Positions 1 through 10,828 of a DNA stretch of 64,000 nucleotides are shown here, piece after piece; within the stretch, counting starts at the first letter, position 1, and every line of letters begins with the position of its first letter. The position numbers and the translations under genes are program-made. The stretch is from NCBI GenBank assembly GCA_964019695.1, contig OZ026517.1:55979672-56043671 (forward strand). The letters run 5' to 3'. The notes beneath the pieces are model-generated. The model was given only the letters and a program-made list of their open reading frames with translations, had not been told where the DNA came from and did not search any database. Source of the DNA: Loripinus fragilis. Its lineage: Eukaryota; Mollusca; Bivalvia; Lucinida; Lucinidae.

Positions 1-837
1 GAATGAAGAAATGCAAATCAGTAAACTTATTATTTTTTCTCCATGTTTATGTTGCTCAAATAGCAAACGAGTGCAATTAAATATGTTTTCTCTTTCATCC
101 CTAATCAGTTGAATTCGAAAGTCGGTAGTCCGATGTTGTTTACAATACCCTATTAGTTTTTCTCCCTTTAATTAACGGTAAATCTGTAGCGCATCTGTTT
201 CAAACAATTATCTGATAATCCTTGCTTAATCCTTTTATAATCTTCTCGTAATAATCACACTGTCCTGCATCGGTAATCCTGTCAATCACCTGTCAGAATT
301 GCTTCACTGCAGTCTGAGTCATACGATTGGTTAACAGAAACAGGACAATAATCAAGTCTCCCGCAGCTCGAAAAGCTTGTCGGGATCGATAATATCAAAG
401 GGCTTTTGTTTCCGGGTGTGTATTTATCTCTCAGCTACTGGATTTTTAGCGTGTGCCGACTAAAAAAACATGCGTTAGGGGGACTCCCACCAAGTGAAAA
501 TCATGCGTCCCAGGGAAAAAACTTGCCTACCAATACGCTTAATTCTACGTTTCCGAAAGCTCTGTATTTTATTCATTGATTTTTATCTATCTATCTCTTT
601 ATACTGCCACTTGTCCTCACAGACTTTATAGGCAGGGATGTATTTTGTACACTCATGGTTGCAGGATAAAAGCCTACAAATAATCGCTATCAAAATTACA
701 ATAGGATTCTTTAACCTGCACAGTGGTGGCTTTCCCTGCAAAGGGGACATCCAGTAAACGTCCCAGGGACAGTGCACTTATTTAGTGTCATTACTGCAAA
801 TAACACTAAGGAAAGCATGTTTGGAAACAGAAACATT
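1..837. other. No gene recognised
   Basis: AT-rich sequence with short open frames only, none with a recognisable motif. Nothing is supported here. Confidence 0.5.
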
Positions 838-909
838 TCCTCACCACCAGCGCGGATCGAACCTCAGACCTCTACATCACATGAGGCAACTGCGCTAACC
901 ACTGAGCTT
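838..909 (-). repeat. tRNA-derived SINE head or tRNA pseudogene
   Basis: Read on the minus strand, an A-box-like segment (AGCTCAGTGGTTAGCGCAG) is followed about 30 nt later by a B-box (GGTTCGATCC), the spacing of a tRNA-type RNA polymerase III promoter. The flanks do not close into an obvious acceptor stem, so a SINE head is likelier than a working tRNA gene. Confidence 0.55.
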
Positions 910-1342
910 CATATTTTTTCTATTAATTCCTCATGAAGAGGGGATAATCTTCGACATACTGAACACTAGCCGAGCATTCGGAATACCTACATCTACATCG
1001 TACGTTGATCCGTCATCTTTGACAATTATTCAACGGTTGACTTCGTCATGGTAGCACTAGAAAAGATGAAAAAACTAGAGAATATAGGCAGTTAGAAGTA
1101 ATATACGGAATAAAAAGAGTAAACAGGTCTAATATGATATAAGAAAAAACAAACAAATAAGAATTCTATGGGATAAAAAGACTAATAAATAAAAAGATAG
1201 AAGGAGGAAAGTATTCCCAGTTGCTTTTGGCTAACCAGATAAAGACCACTCTGCCTTCCGTGGCGGTACCAGGGCCCTTACGTCCCCGACAGCACAGCTC
1301 CTCACCTGGTGAGTTAATAAGCAACCGGGCCCTTAACGCTGC
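910..1342 (-). other. Probable 3' untranslated tail of the non-LTR element
   Basis: This lies directly downstream (minus strand) of the reverse-transcriptase reading frame. It has no ORF and no clear poly(A) or simple-repeat tail, so the element's 3' limit is not fixed. Confidence 0.35.
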
Positions 1343-3499
1343 TTAGAAGGATAGGGGGGATAACCCCTTCTTGAAAGATACCAAAGAAGGGGCCTCAGCA
1401 ACTGATGCTGGGAGGGAATTCCAAACTGGGATGGTGCGGGGGAAAAAGCTAAATTTATATGAGTCTGTGCGTGTAGATATCTGTCTGTACTTCTTGGAGT
1501 GGGATTGTCTGGTTCTTCCTGTTGAGGAGGTAAGATAATCGTCAGCCCTTATATCCACCAGATCATTTATGATCTTAAACAGTAGGGTAAGCTGGATTTT
1601 TGTCCTCCTGGATTCGAGTGGTTCCCTTCGGAGAGCATCAAGCATCGATGATACGCTGCTGGTGTTTCTGAAGCGGTTGGAAACATATCTTGCAGCCCTG
1701 CGTTGGATCATCTCGATCTTTTGTATTAGCTCTTTCTGGCTGGGGTTCCACACGGATGCACAGTATTCCAGGTTTGGCCTGACCATGCTGATATAGGCAT
1801 TTGTCTTGGTTTCGACGCTGGTAGACTTTAAGTTTTGACGCAAGAATCCGAGCATGCTGTTCGATTTCTTTTGGATCCGGTCGATGTGGTTTTTCCATGA
1901 CAGCGTTGACTGGAGATCTACGCCCAGGTACTTGGTGGTGTCTTGTACCTCAAGAGTGTGTCCTTTTAGCTGATAGGGATATCTGAGGGGGGAATGTGAT
2001 CTAGTGACGCTCAGGGTACTGCACTTTTGAGGGTGAAATTCCATGCCCCACTTGTCTTCCCATTCTGCTAATCTGACAAGATCTTCTTGTAGTGCCTCTT
2101 GGTCTGCATGGTCTCTGATAGTGCGGTAGACGATACAATCATCTGCAAACAGTCTGGTGTTAGATGCTATGTTGTCCGGTAGGTCGTTGATAAACAAGAG
2201 GAACAGTAACGGACCGAGCACTGAGCCTTGTGGGACCCCGCTGATCACTGGTGCACTTTCCGATTCCGAACCTTCAACAATAACCTTTTGAGATCTGCCT
2301 GTAAGAAAGGATGTTATCCAGCTATGCAGGTGTCCTCTGATGCCGTAATGGTGGAGTTTCCGTAGAAGTCGTTTATGCGGGACTCGGTCGAACGCCTTGG
2401 AGAAGCCAAGAATCACCATATCTGTTTGGTCACCTCTGTCAAGCGAAGATGATAAGTCGTTGATCAGGGTCACTAGCTGAGTTTCACAACTTCTCCTGGC
2501 CCGGAAACCGTGCTGGCAATCGGAGAGAATTTGATGATGGTCCACATGTTTCATTATGCTACTGGTGATGATATGTTCAAGCATCTTGCAGCACAGGCAG
2601 GTCAGTGAGACTGGGCGATAATTGGCTGGGTCGTATCGCTGGCCTTTCTTGAAGACTGCAGAGACGTTAGCTTGCTTCCAATCCTCAGGGACACATCCTG
2701 TCTGTAGCGTCCTATTAAAAACAATAGTCAGGATAGGGGCTAGTTCCTCTGAGCATTCCCTAAGGATTCGGGCTGGTATCATGTCAGGTCCAGTTGCTTT
2801 CTGTGGGTTGCTTTTCTGTAGAAGCTTCTTAACTCCTTGTTCTGTGACAGTGATATTGTCCATGTCAGGTAAAGGGGTACCATCTGGGTCTGGAGTGGCT
2901 GAACTAGGGTCCTCTCGGGTGAAAACAGAATGATACTGGTGATTGAGTATGTTGGCCTTGTCTGTAGGTGAATTAAACAATCGTCCATTATCCTTCAGTG
3001 GCGCAATACCTGATGAGTCTTTGCGGAGGGACTTAATATAACTCCAGAACCGTTTCTGTTTAGGTTGGCATGCACTGTCTTGGTCTCCAACTTCGATTAT
3101 GTTGTTTACATAGGACCAGTATGACTGTCGCTCTGATTTCTGTAGAATCCGCTTGCATTCTCTATATTTCCGCACATCTGTCTCGTTCCTGGTCTTCCGC
3201 ATACGTTGAAAAAGCTTCTGTCGCCGGCGTATCAGAGATCTTACTTTCTTGTCAATCCAGGGTTTCTTCAGCTTGTTTCCCTTGATGAGTCTTGTTGGGA
3301 TGTATTTTCTCATCAGTTCAGTGGTGAGCGTCCTGAACTTTGCCCAGAGTTGTTCAGCAGATGAGATTTCCGCCATGTTAATGAAATCTTCCTTGGCTTG
3401 TCGCAGCTCTTCCTTGAGAGAATCAAAGTCTGCTTTACGGTAACAGTTGACCTGTCTTGGAGGAGTGACTATCTTGGCTGGACGAAGGCTTGATTCCAC
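1343..3499 (-). pseudogene. LINE ORF, C-terminal part: reverse transcriptase
   Basis: 718 codons counted from the first internal Met, in the same frame as the upstream endonuclease part; 38 further codons lie between this Met and the TAG. The RT domain covers about residues 235-520. Visible motifs are ANYRPVSLT (292-300), QHGFR (329-333), the motif-A region GFSKAFD (365-371), SGVPQGSVLGP (420-430) and FADD (451-454, catalytic Asp pair). The expected motif-A form is D-F-S-K-A-F-D; here the leading catalytic Asp is Gly365 (codon 2405-2407), a GAC-to-GGC type change. The C-terminal region with VWNP and RRAAR is typical of LINEs that lack an RNase H domain. The copy is therefore doubly disabled. 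Confidence 0.9.
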
Positions 3500-3613
3500 A
3501 TAGACTGTTTCGTGGTCAGAAATGCCAGGAATTACTTCAACTCTGTTTACAAGGGACTGGTTGTTGGAGAAGAATAGGTCTAGGGTGTTTCCTGTATCCT
3601 CTGTAATTCGTGT

Positions 3614-4903
3614 CTACTCCAGTACCAGTTGATCCAGAAAGTGGTCCTTGCTAATTTGGAGTAGCTGGTGGCATAATCCTGACTTGTACGGGTTTGGTTT
3701 TACAGTCTCTGTTTCCCAGTCAATGTCTCCCAAGTTAAAATCGCCTCCTAACCATGTATGAGCTCCCACTGGAATGCAAGACAGGCAGGTGTTCAGTTGG
3801 TCAAGGTAAGCAGGATCATTTTGGTCGGGGGGTCGATAAAGAGAACCAATATATAACTGTGTAGCTCCAGGAATTTGTACATGCACCCATACCATCTCAC
3901 AATATGCATCAACTTTCAGCTCTTCAGGTTCACTACTGATGAACTTCTCAGAGACCATGATGAAAACACCGCCACCTGCTCTGTTGACTCTGTCTTTTCT
4001 ATAGACTTTAAAGCCCTTGGGAAATATGGCTGTTGATAGGTGCTGGCTATTTAACCACGATTCCGTTCCTAGAACAATGTCAGCCTGTGTAGACTCTAAT
4101 ATGTTCTCTAGCTGGGGTCTTTTCTCAACAATTGAGTGGCAGTTTACTATCAGGACTCTGATCGGGATGTCATTTCGCTGCCTTTGGCTGCGCTGTACTA
4201 TTGTTGGTTCTTTACTGTCATTTAGGCTTGGGTGAGTGAAGAACTCAGGTGATGTAGAATTGTCTGGTGCAGTAGAACTCGAAACAGACACCGCTTCATG
4301 CACGCGAGTGGTGGTTTTAGGTGATGATGTGGCCTGTGGGCTGGTGAAGCTTAAATCCGGATAAATAGTAGTATCATGGGTGAGAGGCTCAAAGGTATTT
4401 GAGGTCTCAAACAACAGAGTGTCAAAGAGGGCAGATGAAAAATTGGGTAACCCACACTGAACACATTCCCAGGATACATTTCTCATGGCTAAGTAAATAC
4501 AATCCTTCATTCCCAAGCATTCTTGGTGATACCACACATTGCAGGAATCACAGCAGATGCCTGGAGTAGTCCATTTTACCGCTTTGTGACAATATCCGCA
4601 TGGGTACTTACAAGGTCTTGGACCAGGATTTGGTTCTGGCGCATATGACTCAGCAAGGAGAAGACTGCAAAGATAGATTAACACTAGTTTGTCTCTGCAT
4701 ACTGGGCCTTTTGCTTTACTATGTGTACTTAACATGGACAGAACAAATTGTGAACAACAACCAGGTGAGGGTGATGTTTCAGCATATCTGATGTTTACTA
4801 TTTCATCTCCAGAAGGTACAGAGTCAGGGAGTTTGGCTGAGAGTAGCCTTAAGCAGATAAGCAGAGCGGCTAAGCATAAAAGCAACAGCTGATTCTGAAA
4901 CAT
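3614..4903 (-). pseudogene. LINE ORF, N-terminal part: PHD-like finger plus EEP endonuclease
   Basis: 429 codons before the TAG. Residues 1-22 and 73-84 are hydrophobic. Residues 98-150 hold a Cys-rich finger (C98, C102, C105, C117/118, C121, H126, C129, C147, C150) of PHD type, often found at the N-terminus of CR1/L2-like LINE proteins. A Ser/Thr/Pro-rich linker spans about 155-235. The EEP endonuclease, which nicks target DNA, begins near 248; it shows N254, TESW at 280-283 (catalytic Glu), SLYRPP at 354-359 and GGDFN at 386-390 (catalytic Asp/Asn). The last EEP motif (SDHE, catalytic His) lies just beyond the stop codon, in the following segment. Truncation at this stop would therefore remove an essential endonuclease residue as well as the RT. 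Confidence 0.88.
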
Positions 4904-5536
4904 TTTAGCTTATGCCGGATGTTTACATTGCTGCGGTCAAGGTCAATAGCACTTGCATAGCAGCCCGGTGGGTGGGGAGTGTAAGTAGTTAGAATAACAA
5001 GAATACACAAGTGAAACTGATAGTGTCAGAATATTCCGGGAGGATGTCACAAACCATAAGCAACTAGGTGCTTTATTTGATGAATTTGTGTCTGCAGATA
5101 GTTTACTAAGCAAAAACAGTTGAAAAATATAAGGAGCTCAGAGCGGATGTTGTAGCGTCCGCGCTACCGGAAGTCATACCCTAAATGCCCAGGCGACTCT
5201 AACCAATCCATTACCAACAAAAACATTTTTTTTTTGAAAAGCCAAACTTGTTATTTCATTCCACTCGATTTGTCTTGATTTTACAGCATGCTTAAGCCAC
5301 TGAGCCTATAAAACCATATAGATCCCTTTGTTAACAATTAATTTATCACGTCCGAACAACAAAATTAATACCTGAATCACCGACAACAAGAATTTTCACT
5401 TTATCGAAACTGGCCATCGTAGCAAATTTATCAGAGTCCAAAAGAAGCTTTCATTTTTGAAAGGGAGGCAACTCTTACCAGAAACTCTCCAACTTCGACC
5501 TCCGACCGACTCCGGCCTGCCTGCCTACGTGCGCAG
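4904..5536. other. No gene recognised
   Basis: Probably includes the 5' untranslated leader of the minus-strand LINE, but no boundary or second ORF is visible. Confidence 0.4.
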
Positions 5537-5565
5537 GTTGTTGTTGTTGTTGTTGTTGTTGTTGT
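5537..5565 (+). repeat. (GTT)n microsatellite
   Basis: About nine uninterrupted GTT units. Confidence 0.9.
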
Positions 5566-6011
5566 ATCAGGGATGCAGCCTGAGAAGGCTCAACTCCCAA
5601 AGCCTGGGAGAGGCCCGCCACGCTAGCATCTGACACCCCGAGACCATTGTACGGTCAAAAAACTCCCAAAAAACTAGTTGGGTTTAATGTGAGTTTCCGA
5701 ACCGTACACTGGATACGAATAGGTCATGCCAGCGTAACGGTCGGAGTCTGTTTTTACCTTGTGGAAAGAAGCCGGATTGCCCGGAGAAGAAAAACACGGC
5801 GAGCTTGCTCGGAACAGACAAACCGGAACAAGCCGCGTTGAAGCTGGAGGGGTACACTGCATCATCAGCTCGACTAAATTTACACAGGAGCCTCAGCGTA
5901 TGCGTCATAGAACAACACTGTTCTCAGCAAGAACCCCAAAAGTCGCACGTGCTCGGAAAACCCCCCACCCACTAAAAAAAGAAAGAAAAGTCCGAAAATT
6001 GATTACATTCC

Positions 6012-6721
6012 CCAGGGAGGGTACTCTCATTTTTTCTTCATACGTAGGCTCGGGCCCCGCATCTACTGTTCACGTAAAAACAGTATCAAGAATTTCAAGG
6101 ACCCCAAAATATTTGAAATTTTAGCAATCCAAAAAAATACTCCCCGTCCTGTACCTTGACTTTAAGAAAAGACCCTAAAATGCATAGAAATGACCCATAA
6201 ATATAGTCCAATTTGTGATGACCCCCAAAAAATATCCACAAACCTTCATACCCTGAAAAATATTCATTTTTCTGAAAACCCCCAAAAATATTGCAATTCA
6301 AAATTTTGAACCCCCAAAATGACCCGAGCCTACATATGTATGAAAATATCAGAATCCCAGGTGGGGGGGGGGGGTACTCTCATTTTTTCTGCATACGTAG
6401 GCTCGGACCCAGCATCTGCCCTTCACCCCAAAAAAATATCAGGAATTTCAAGCAGCCAAAAAAAATATTTGAAATTTTAGCAACCCCAAAAAATATCCCT
6501 AATTCTGTGCCTTGACCTTAAGAAGAGACCTTAAAATGCATAGAAATGGCCTCTAAATATAGTCCAATTTTGTGATGACCCCAAAAAAGTATCCACAAAA
6601 TTTTCATACCCCAAAAAATATTTATTTTTCTGAAAACCCAAAAAAATATCGAAATTCAAAATTTTGAACCCAAAAAAATGGACCGAGCCTACATATGTAT
6701 GAAAATATCAGAGTACCCCCC
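6012..6721 (+). repeat. Direct duplication of a ~350-bp unit
   Basis: Unit 1 (about 6012-6353) and unit 2 (about 6362-6718) share start (GGGTACTCTCATTTTTTCT, CATACGTAGGCTCGG), middle (TTTGAAATTTTAGCAA, ATGCATAGAAATG, ATATAGTCCAATTT) and end (CCGAGCCTACATATGTATGA). Each is followed by a G- or C-rich homopolymer stretch. The unit is A/C-rich with many 'CCCCAAAAAATA' runs. The open frames through it are low-complexity and not credible genes. Confidence 0.85.
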
Positions 6722-6759
6722 CTGGGATCAGAATACCCCCCCCCCCCGGGCCTACGTGT

Positions 6760-6967
6760 CTGTATATCTGTCTGTCTGTCTATTTGTCTATCCGTCTGTT
6801 TTTACGTCCGCCCGAGCACACGAAATTGGGGTTATGTGACAGTTTAAACCGTCAAAATAGAAACTACCTTCGTCTGTCCGTCTACTAGTCTTGCCTGTCT
6901 ATCTATGTTTAAATGTAACTGCCTATATCATTGACTGTGAGATTTGAGGTAAAGTTACCCTTTACAG
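6760..6967 (+). repeat. Degenerate CTGT/CTAT simple repeat
   Basis: Imperfect tetranucleotide repeats around 6768-6800 and 6866-6905, with unique sequence between them. Confidence 0.55.
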
Positions 6968-8097
6968 GCTAATGAGGTCCCCGAGGGGGGTCTGCGCTCC
7001 CTTGATCCCTGAAAATAATACATTCATCTCCCCGTCTCCCTTCAAATAATTTCCTTGTCTCCCTAAAAGTATTTGCATTCGCTCCCCAAATCCCTAAAAA
7101 TAGTTCAGCTTCTCCCCAACTCCCCAAAAATATAAGCCATTTCTCCCTAAAATGTATTTATCTTTCCGTAGGATAAAATCACATACTTATTTTATAGTAT
7201 TAGGCTATATAAGAGCGCATGACTTAATGATCACTTAATATTTTGTCTTATACATGTAAGACAGGCCTTTGCCATGGAAAACATGACATATAAAAGTCAT
7301 GGAATGCATGGCATATAATTAATTTCAATGAAATGTATTATATATATATCAAAGTATGAGGCCATCTTTAAATTGTTGTTGCTGTACCTGGTAGAGTAGG
7401 CTAGGAGGTTTAAAGACATACCATTCGGTTTTCCTTTTGGGGACAGGGGCTGATTTTTTCAAACAGCTTACACTAGATTTTTCTAGACACTTTATAGTGA
7501 AAACTTTTAACTATTAAAAGTCTTTTGTACAATTGCTATCAGTGCCTATACGCTTGTTTAACTTCAGTTAAATGAAGTAGGGCATTTAAAAAAAACTCCT
7601 TTAAAAAGGGCTAGTTACCTGAAAAGATAATAAAATAGCAGGTGTGTAGGTGGCCCCGTAACATTGTGTACACACACTATTGCTAGGCGGGGGGGGGGGG
7701 GGGGGGTCCGGGGGCATGCTCCTCCCCCTCGAAATTTTTGACAAAAATGGTGTGATCTGGTGCATTCTGTGGCGCCCCTAATTAAATTAGTACCAAATTA
7801 AAAATCAACAATTTTAAGGGGGGAAACATCAACAAGAAAACTTAATTACCATATTTGTCTCTCAGACCAATCTAGATGAGCATGTTAGTATGAAAATTAA
7901 TACATTTAGAATTGAAAGGGGGGTCTGGGGAAATTTTTAAAAAATCAAACAAAATGGAGGCTTTTCCTTATTCTTTTTGCTTTTTGGCAAGGCTCCCTAT
8001 ATCCCCAAAATTAATTACCAGTGCTCCCAAGCTCCCTGAAAATAAATAGTCATTCTCCCCAGATCCCCAAAACCCCTGGGGCCCCGCTAATGACAAG
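6968..8097. mobile_element. Non-coding element with short inverted ends
   Basis: The left end (CTAATGAGGTCCCCGAGGGG) pairs imperfectly with the right end read in reverse (TCATTAGCGGGGCCCCAGGGG). The inner flanks on both sides carry 'CTCCC..ATCCCTGAAAATA' type sequence, also inverted. A run of about 19 G lies near 7690. No transposase-like ORF is present. Interpreted as a non-autonomous TIR element; the ends are approximate. Confidence 0.45.
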
Positions 8098-8157
8098 ATA
8101 TATTATTGCACGATGTGAATGATTACTTCACGAACTGCTTGTCTGGTATAATTGAAC

Positions 8158-8652
8158 GTTTTGGTCACTGTAAAGAGGGTAATTTAAATATTCACATCTG
8201 GGCGTGGTTCTGCTATTTTATCTGCTCAAGAAGGGAAATCAGGTTCTATGGATAATTTGGTAAAGAGTTAATAATTTGTTTGAGTAACGCAAAAGTGTGC
8301 GCATAAATCATGAAAATCATGACCATACATGTATATACACTGAACTCACATTAAATTTTATTAACCCTTAAAGCGCCAATCACAACAAATTTCATCTGAT
8401 TTCATCGTCTGCAAAAATGTTTTAGAAGCCTCTTCGACAAACAGTGTACATCTACACTGTTTGCCTCTTTACGTTAACCAATAAACAGACATTTTCGGAC
8501 GCTGCTATTTTGCTGACGTTTTAAGGCAGGTCACGTTATGGCGCAAGATCGAATAAAATCACGCCCCATTTTCAGCTTTTACCTATATATATGTCTAAGG
8601 TTACGCATTCATGACCCCATGGGGAGGTGCCGCCTTTTGCAGTGACGCAATA
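8158..8652 (+). mobile_element. MITE, 'TATTCACATCTGGGCGTGG' family, copy 1
   Basis: Ends are inverted: GTTTTGGTCACTGTAAAGAG at the left versus GCGTCACTGCAAAAGGCGGC read inward from the right. The interior matches a second copy at 56037-56624 over most of its length (TATTCACATCTGGGCGTGG, AATCAGGTTCT, TTAACCCTTAAAGCGC). It contains a small AACAGTGT/ACACTGTT hairpin near 8440. No coding capacity. Confidence 0.75.
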
Positions 8653-8705
8653 GCTTAATATTTAAAGTCGTCTCAAATAGACGTTTGTAATGTCACCCAA
8701 AAGTC

Positions 8706-8841
8706 ACCTGAGGTGAGTTCAACAATGCGAGTGTTCGCCGAGCGCTCGTTGATTGGTACCTATCTTTATTCATAATGTGTAAAGCCTGGCATCAGTACAA
8801 CGAGCGCCCCAGAGCGCTCGCATTATTGAACTCGCCTCTGG
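8706..8841. repeat. Hairpin mini-element
   Basis: Inverted arms of about 45 bp (8706-8751 and 8797-8841, sharing GAGTTCAA.AATGCGAG and GCGCTCGTTG) enclose a 45-bp loop. Likely a short non-autonomous TIR element. Confidence 0.7.
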
Positions 8842-8944
8842 TAGTATAAAACAGACCAACGCAACGACGACTAATCACGTGACATAAACCGGGACATCTA
8901 ATCCCACTTACAAAATCGCACATGTTCAATCTTCAACAATTAAT

Positions 8945-10340
8945 CTGAGGTTTACCGTACAGTTAATGGATGGATGCATACCTGTTTACCATGCAGATGA
9001 CAATACAATATCTTTTAGCTCGTCAGATTTTAATAGATTAATTCAGGTCTTACAGAAAGAAAGTTCTACTCTTATAAACTGATTCCGTATAACCTGAATG
9101 CAGGCAAACCCTGAAAAATTCCAGGCCATTGGAGTTGGGAAGAGGACCCATGGCATGAATATAACTATAAAAGTTTCTGACACTCAAATAAATTGTGAGG
9201 ATGTAGTGAAATTGCTTGGCGTAGACATGATTTACCAACTAAATTTTGATTAACATATCAGTAATCTTTGTAGAAAAGCAGGTCAGCAGCTGGTTGAGTC
9301 CTTTTTTATCAAGACTAAATAAACTTACAATTTTTCATACTTTTATATTATCTAATTTTAATTACTGCTCGCTTGCCTGGCATTTTTGTTCTGAAAGTAA
9401 CTCTAAAATTGGAAAAAAATCAAGAGCGTGCATTGAGATTTGTCTACGATGAATTTAAATCAACTTAAGAAGAGTTACTAAACAAAGCAAACATTCCTTT
9501 CTTTCATATTAAGAGAATAAGAACAATGGCGGTGGAGACATTTCGCATCTTAAACGATATATATCCCACTGTATTGTCTGATCTGGTTAGGATAAAGGAC
9601 TGTTCTTCTTATAACTTTAGATATCAAAATGTTTTGTAGGTGCCGCAAGTTCGCACAACAAAATACAGTAAGAAGAGTTTCAGATTTGCAGCTGCCGTCC
9701 TGTGGAACAGCTTTCAAGATGATTTTAGACAAGCAGCTTCAATCAATTCAAAGCTCTAATTTCCAATTGGAGTGGTAAAGACTGCAAATGTAAGTTATGT
9801 AGGTAGCTGTTCTGCAGGATGCCCAGCTGCCTGTCTGAGTTCAATCGCATGTTTGTTTATTGCGCTTTCTGTGTTGTTTAGCTTTGTTTGTTCCATTTTA
9901 AGTTTAATGTTAATACACGATGGGGCAGTATTGGCACCAGCATGGATTGCTGGTCTCAAAACTGCAACATGATGTATTTTTGTGTTATAATATATGTGCT
10001 TTTGTTTATTTTAGCTGGAATGCCCTAGTTTTATTATTTGTTCTTATGTGCTGAATATACTCTCTTAATTGTAAAGTACTAATTTGCTTCTTTTAGCTAA
10101 TGCTTTGAATGTATGAAGTCCTAATGCCTTAAGATAGCTAAAACTTTATATGTTTCTGTTTCAGATATACATTAATTTTTTAATCCTTTTTAAGGTTATC
10201 CCATGTAATTATTATCAAAACATTATCTTATCTTATAATGTATTTTAATTTATAGACGGTCAAAAGCTCATTAGAGCTTATGTTTCTCTGTTTAACTGTC
10301 ATGCCGTCTTTAAATAAAATTTCTTATCTTATCTTATCTG
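8945..10340 (+). mobile_element. Decayed non-LTR retrotransposon 3' end
   Basis: Fragments of a plus-strand reverse transcriptase survive between many stops and frameshifts: an ADDNTI motif near 8995, NPEKFQAIGVG near 9105, KLLGVD near 9210, and a C-terminal RFAAAVLWNSFQDDFRQ-like stretch near 9680-9730. These are characteristic of LINE RT C-termini. A non-coding tail follows and ends in a short TCTTAT repeat (10320-10340), typical of a LINE 3' terminus. It is unrelated in detail to the intact element at 1-5 kb. Pseudogenic. Confidence 0.8.
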
Positions 10341-10828
10341 TTTAACTGTTTGCAGGATGGATACTATTTCATGTATTTTGTCGTCTGCGGATTTTTTTTT
10401 TCAAAATGATATGCGAAAAAATTAGTGGCTCTAGCTGCTATTTAAACTATTGTCAATATTTTATTTTATTTTTATTGCGAAAAAAGGCCAGTCAAAGTGA
10501 AGTAAATCTCGTGTGTTATTTCGAAACTGTTTGAAAGCGTTACCTCCCCTAATTGCACAAATACCGGATGTGCTGATTACGTGGCAATTATTGTATTGGC
10601 AAAGAAAACGTATTTACAAACACGCGATTTTCTTAATATATCCCAAACCATGTAAGTCTATTTAATCCAATACTTTAAAAGGAAAGTCGTGTTTTAATTT
10701 TTATCAATACATGTTGGTCTAGTGTGAGTTTCTGCCATAGTTTTTTTCCACTCTGAAATGAGTATAAAAAAGTAAAGTTGAATTCACGTTTTTAATACAA
10801 TTAGAAAAAAACTAAAATTCAAATAAAA

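Larger units (their letters stand above)
1343..4903 (-). mobile_element. Single-ORF non-LTR (LINE) retrotransposon, CR1/L2-like, one nonsense codon
   Basis: One minus-strand reading frame of 1187 codons runs from ATG at 4903 to the stop at 1343. Its order is hydrophobic N-terminus, PHD-like zinc finger, endonuclease/exonuclease/phosphatase (EEP) domain, reverse transcriptase and a C-terminal tail typical of invertebrate LINEs. The only break is an in-frame TAG at 3614-3616; the frame and the EEP homology continue straight across it, so it is a nonsense mutation and not a frameshift. No separate ORF1 is seen upstream. Target-site duplications and the 5' end are not resolved. The near-intact frame suggests fairly recent insertion. 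The clade (CR1/L2 versus Jockey-like) is inferred from domain order and motifs only. Confidence 0.9.

Noticed and set aside
838..909. Functional tRNA gene
   Set aside because: A and B boxes are present, but no convincing acceptor stem or complete cloverleaf could be formed.
3614..3616. Frameshift between the endonuclease and RT parts of the LINE
   Set aside because: Both parts are in the same frame and coding similarity continues through the TAG, so it is a point nonsense change.
5759..6124. 121-codon plus-strand frame
   Set aside because: It enters the duplicated A/C-rich block; low complexity and no recognisable domain.
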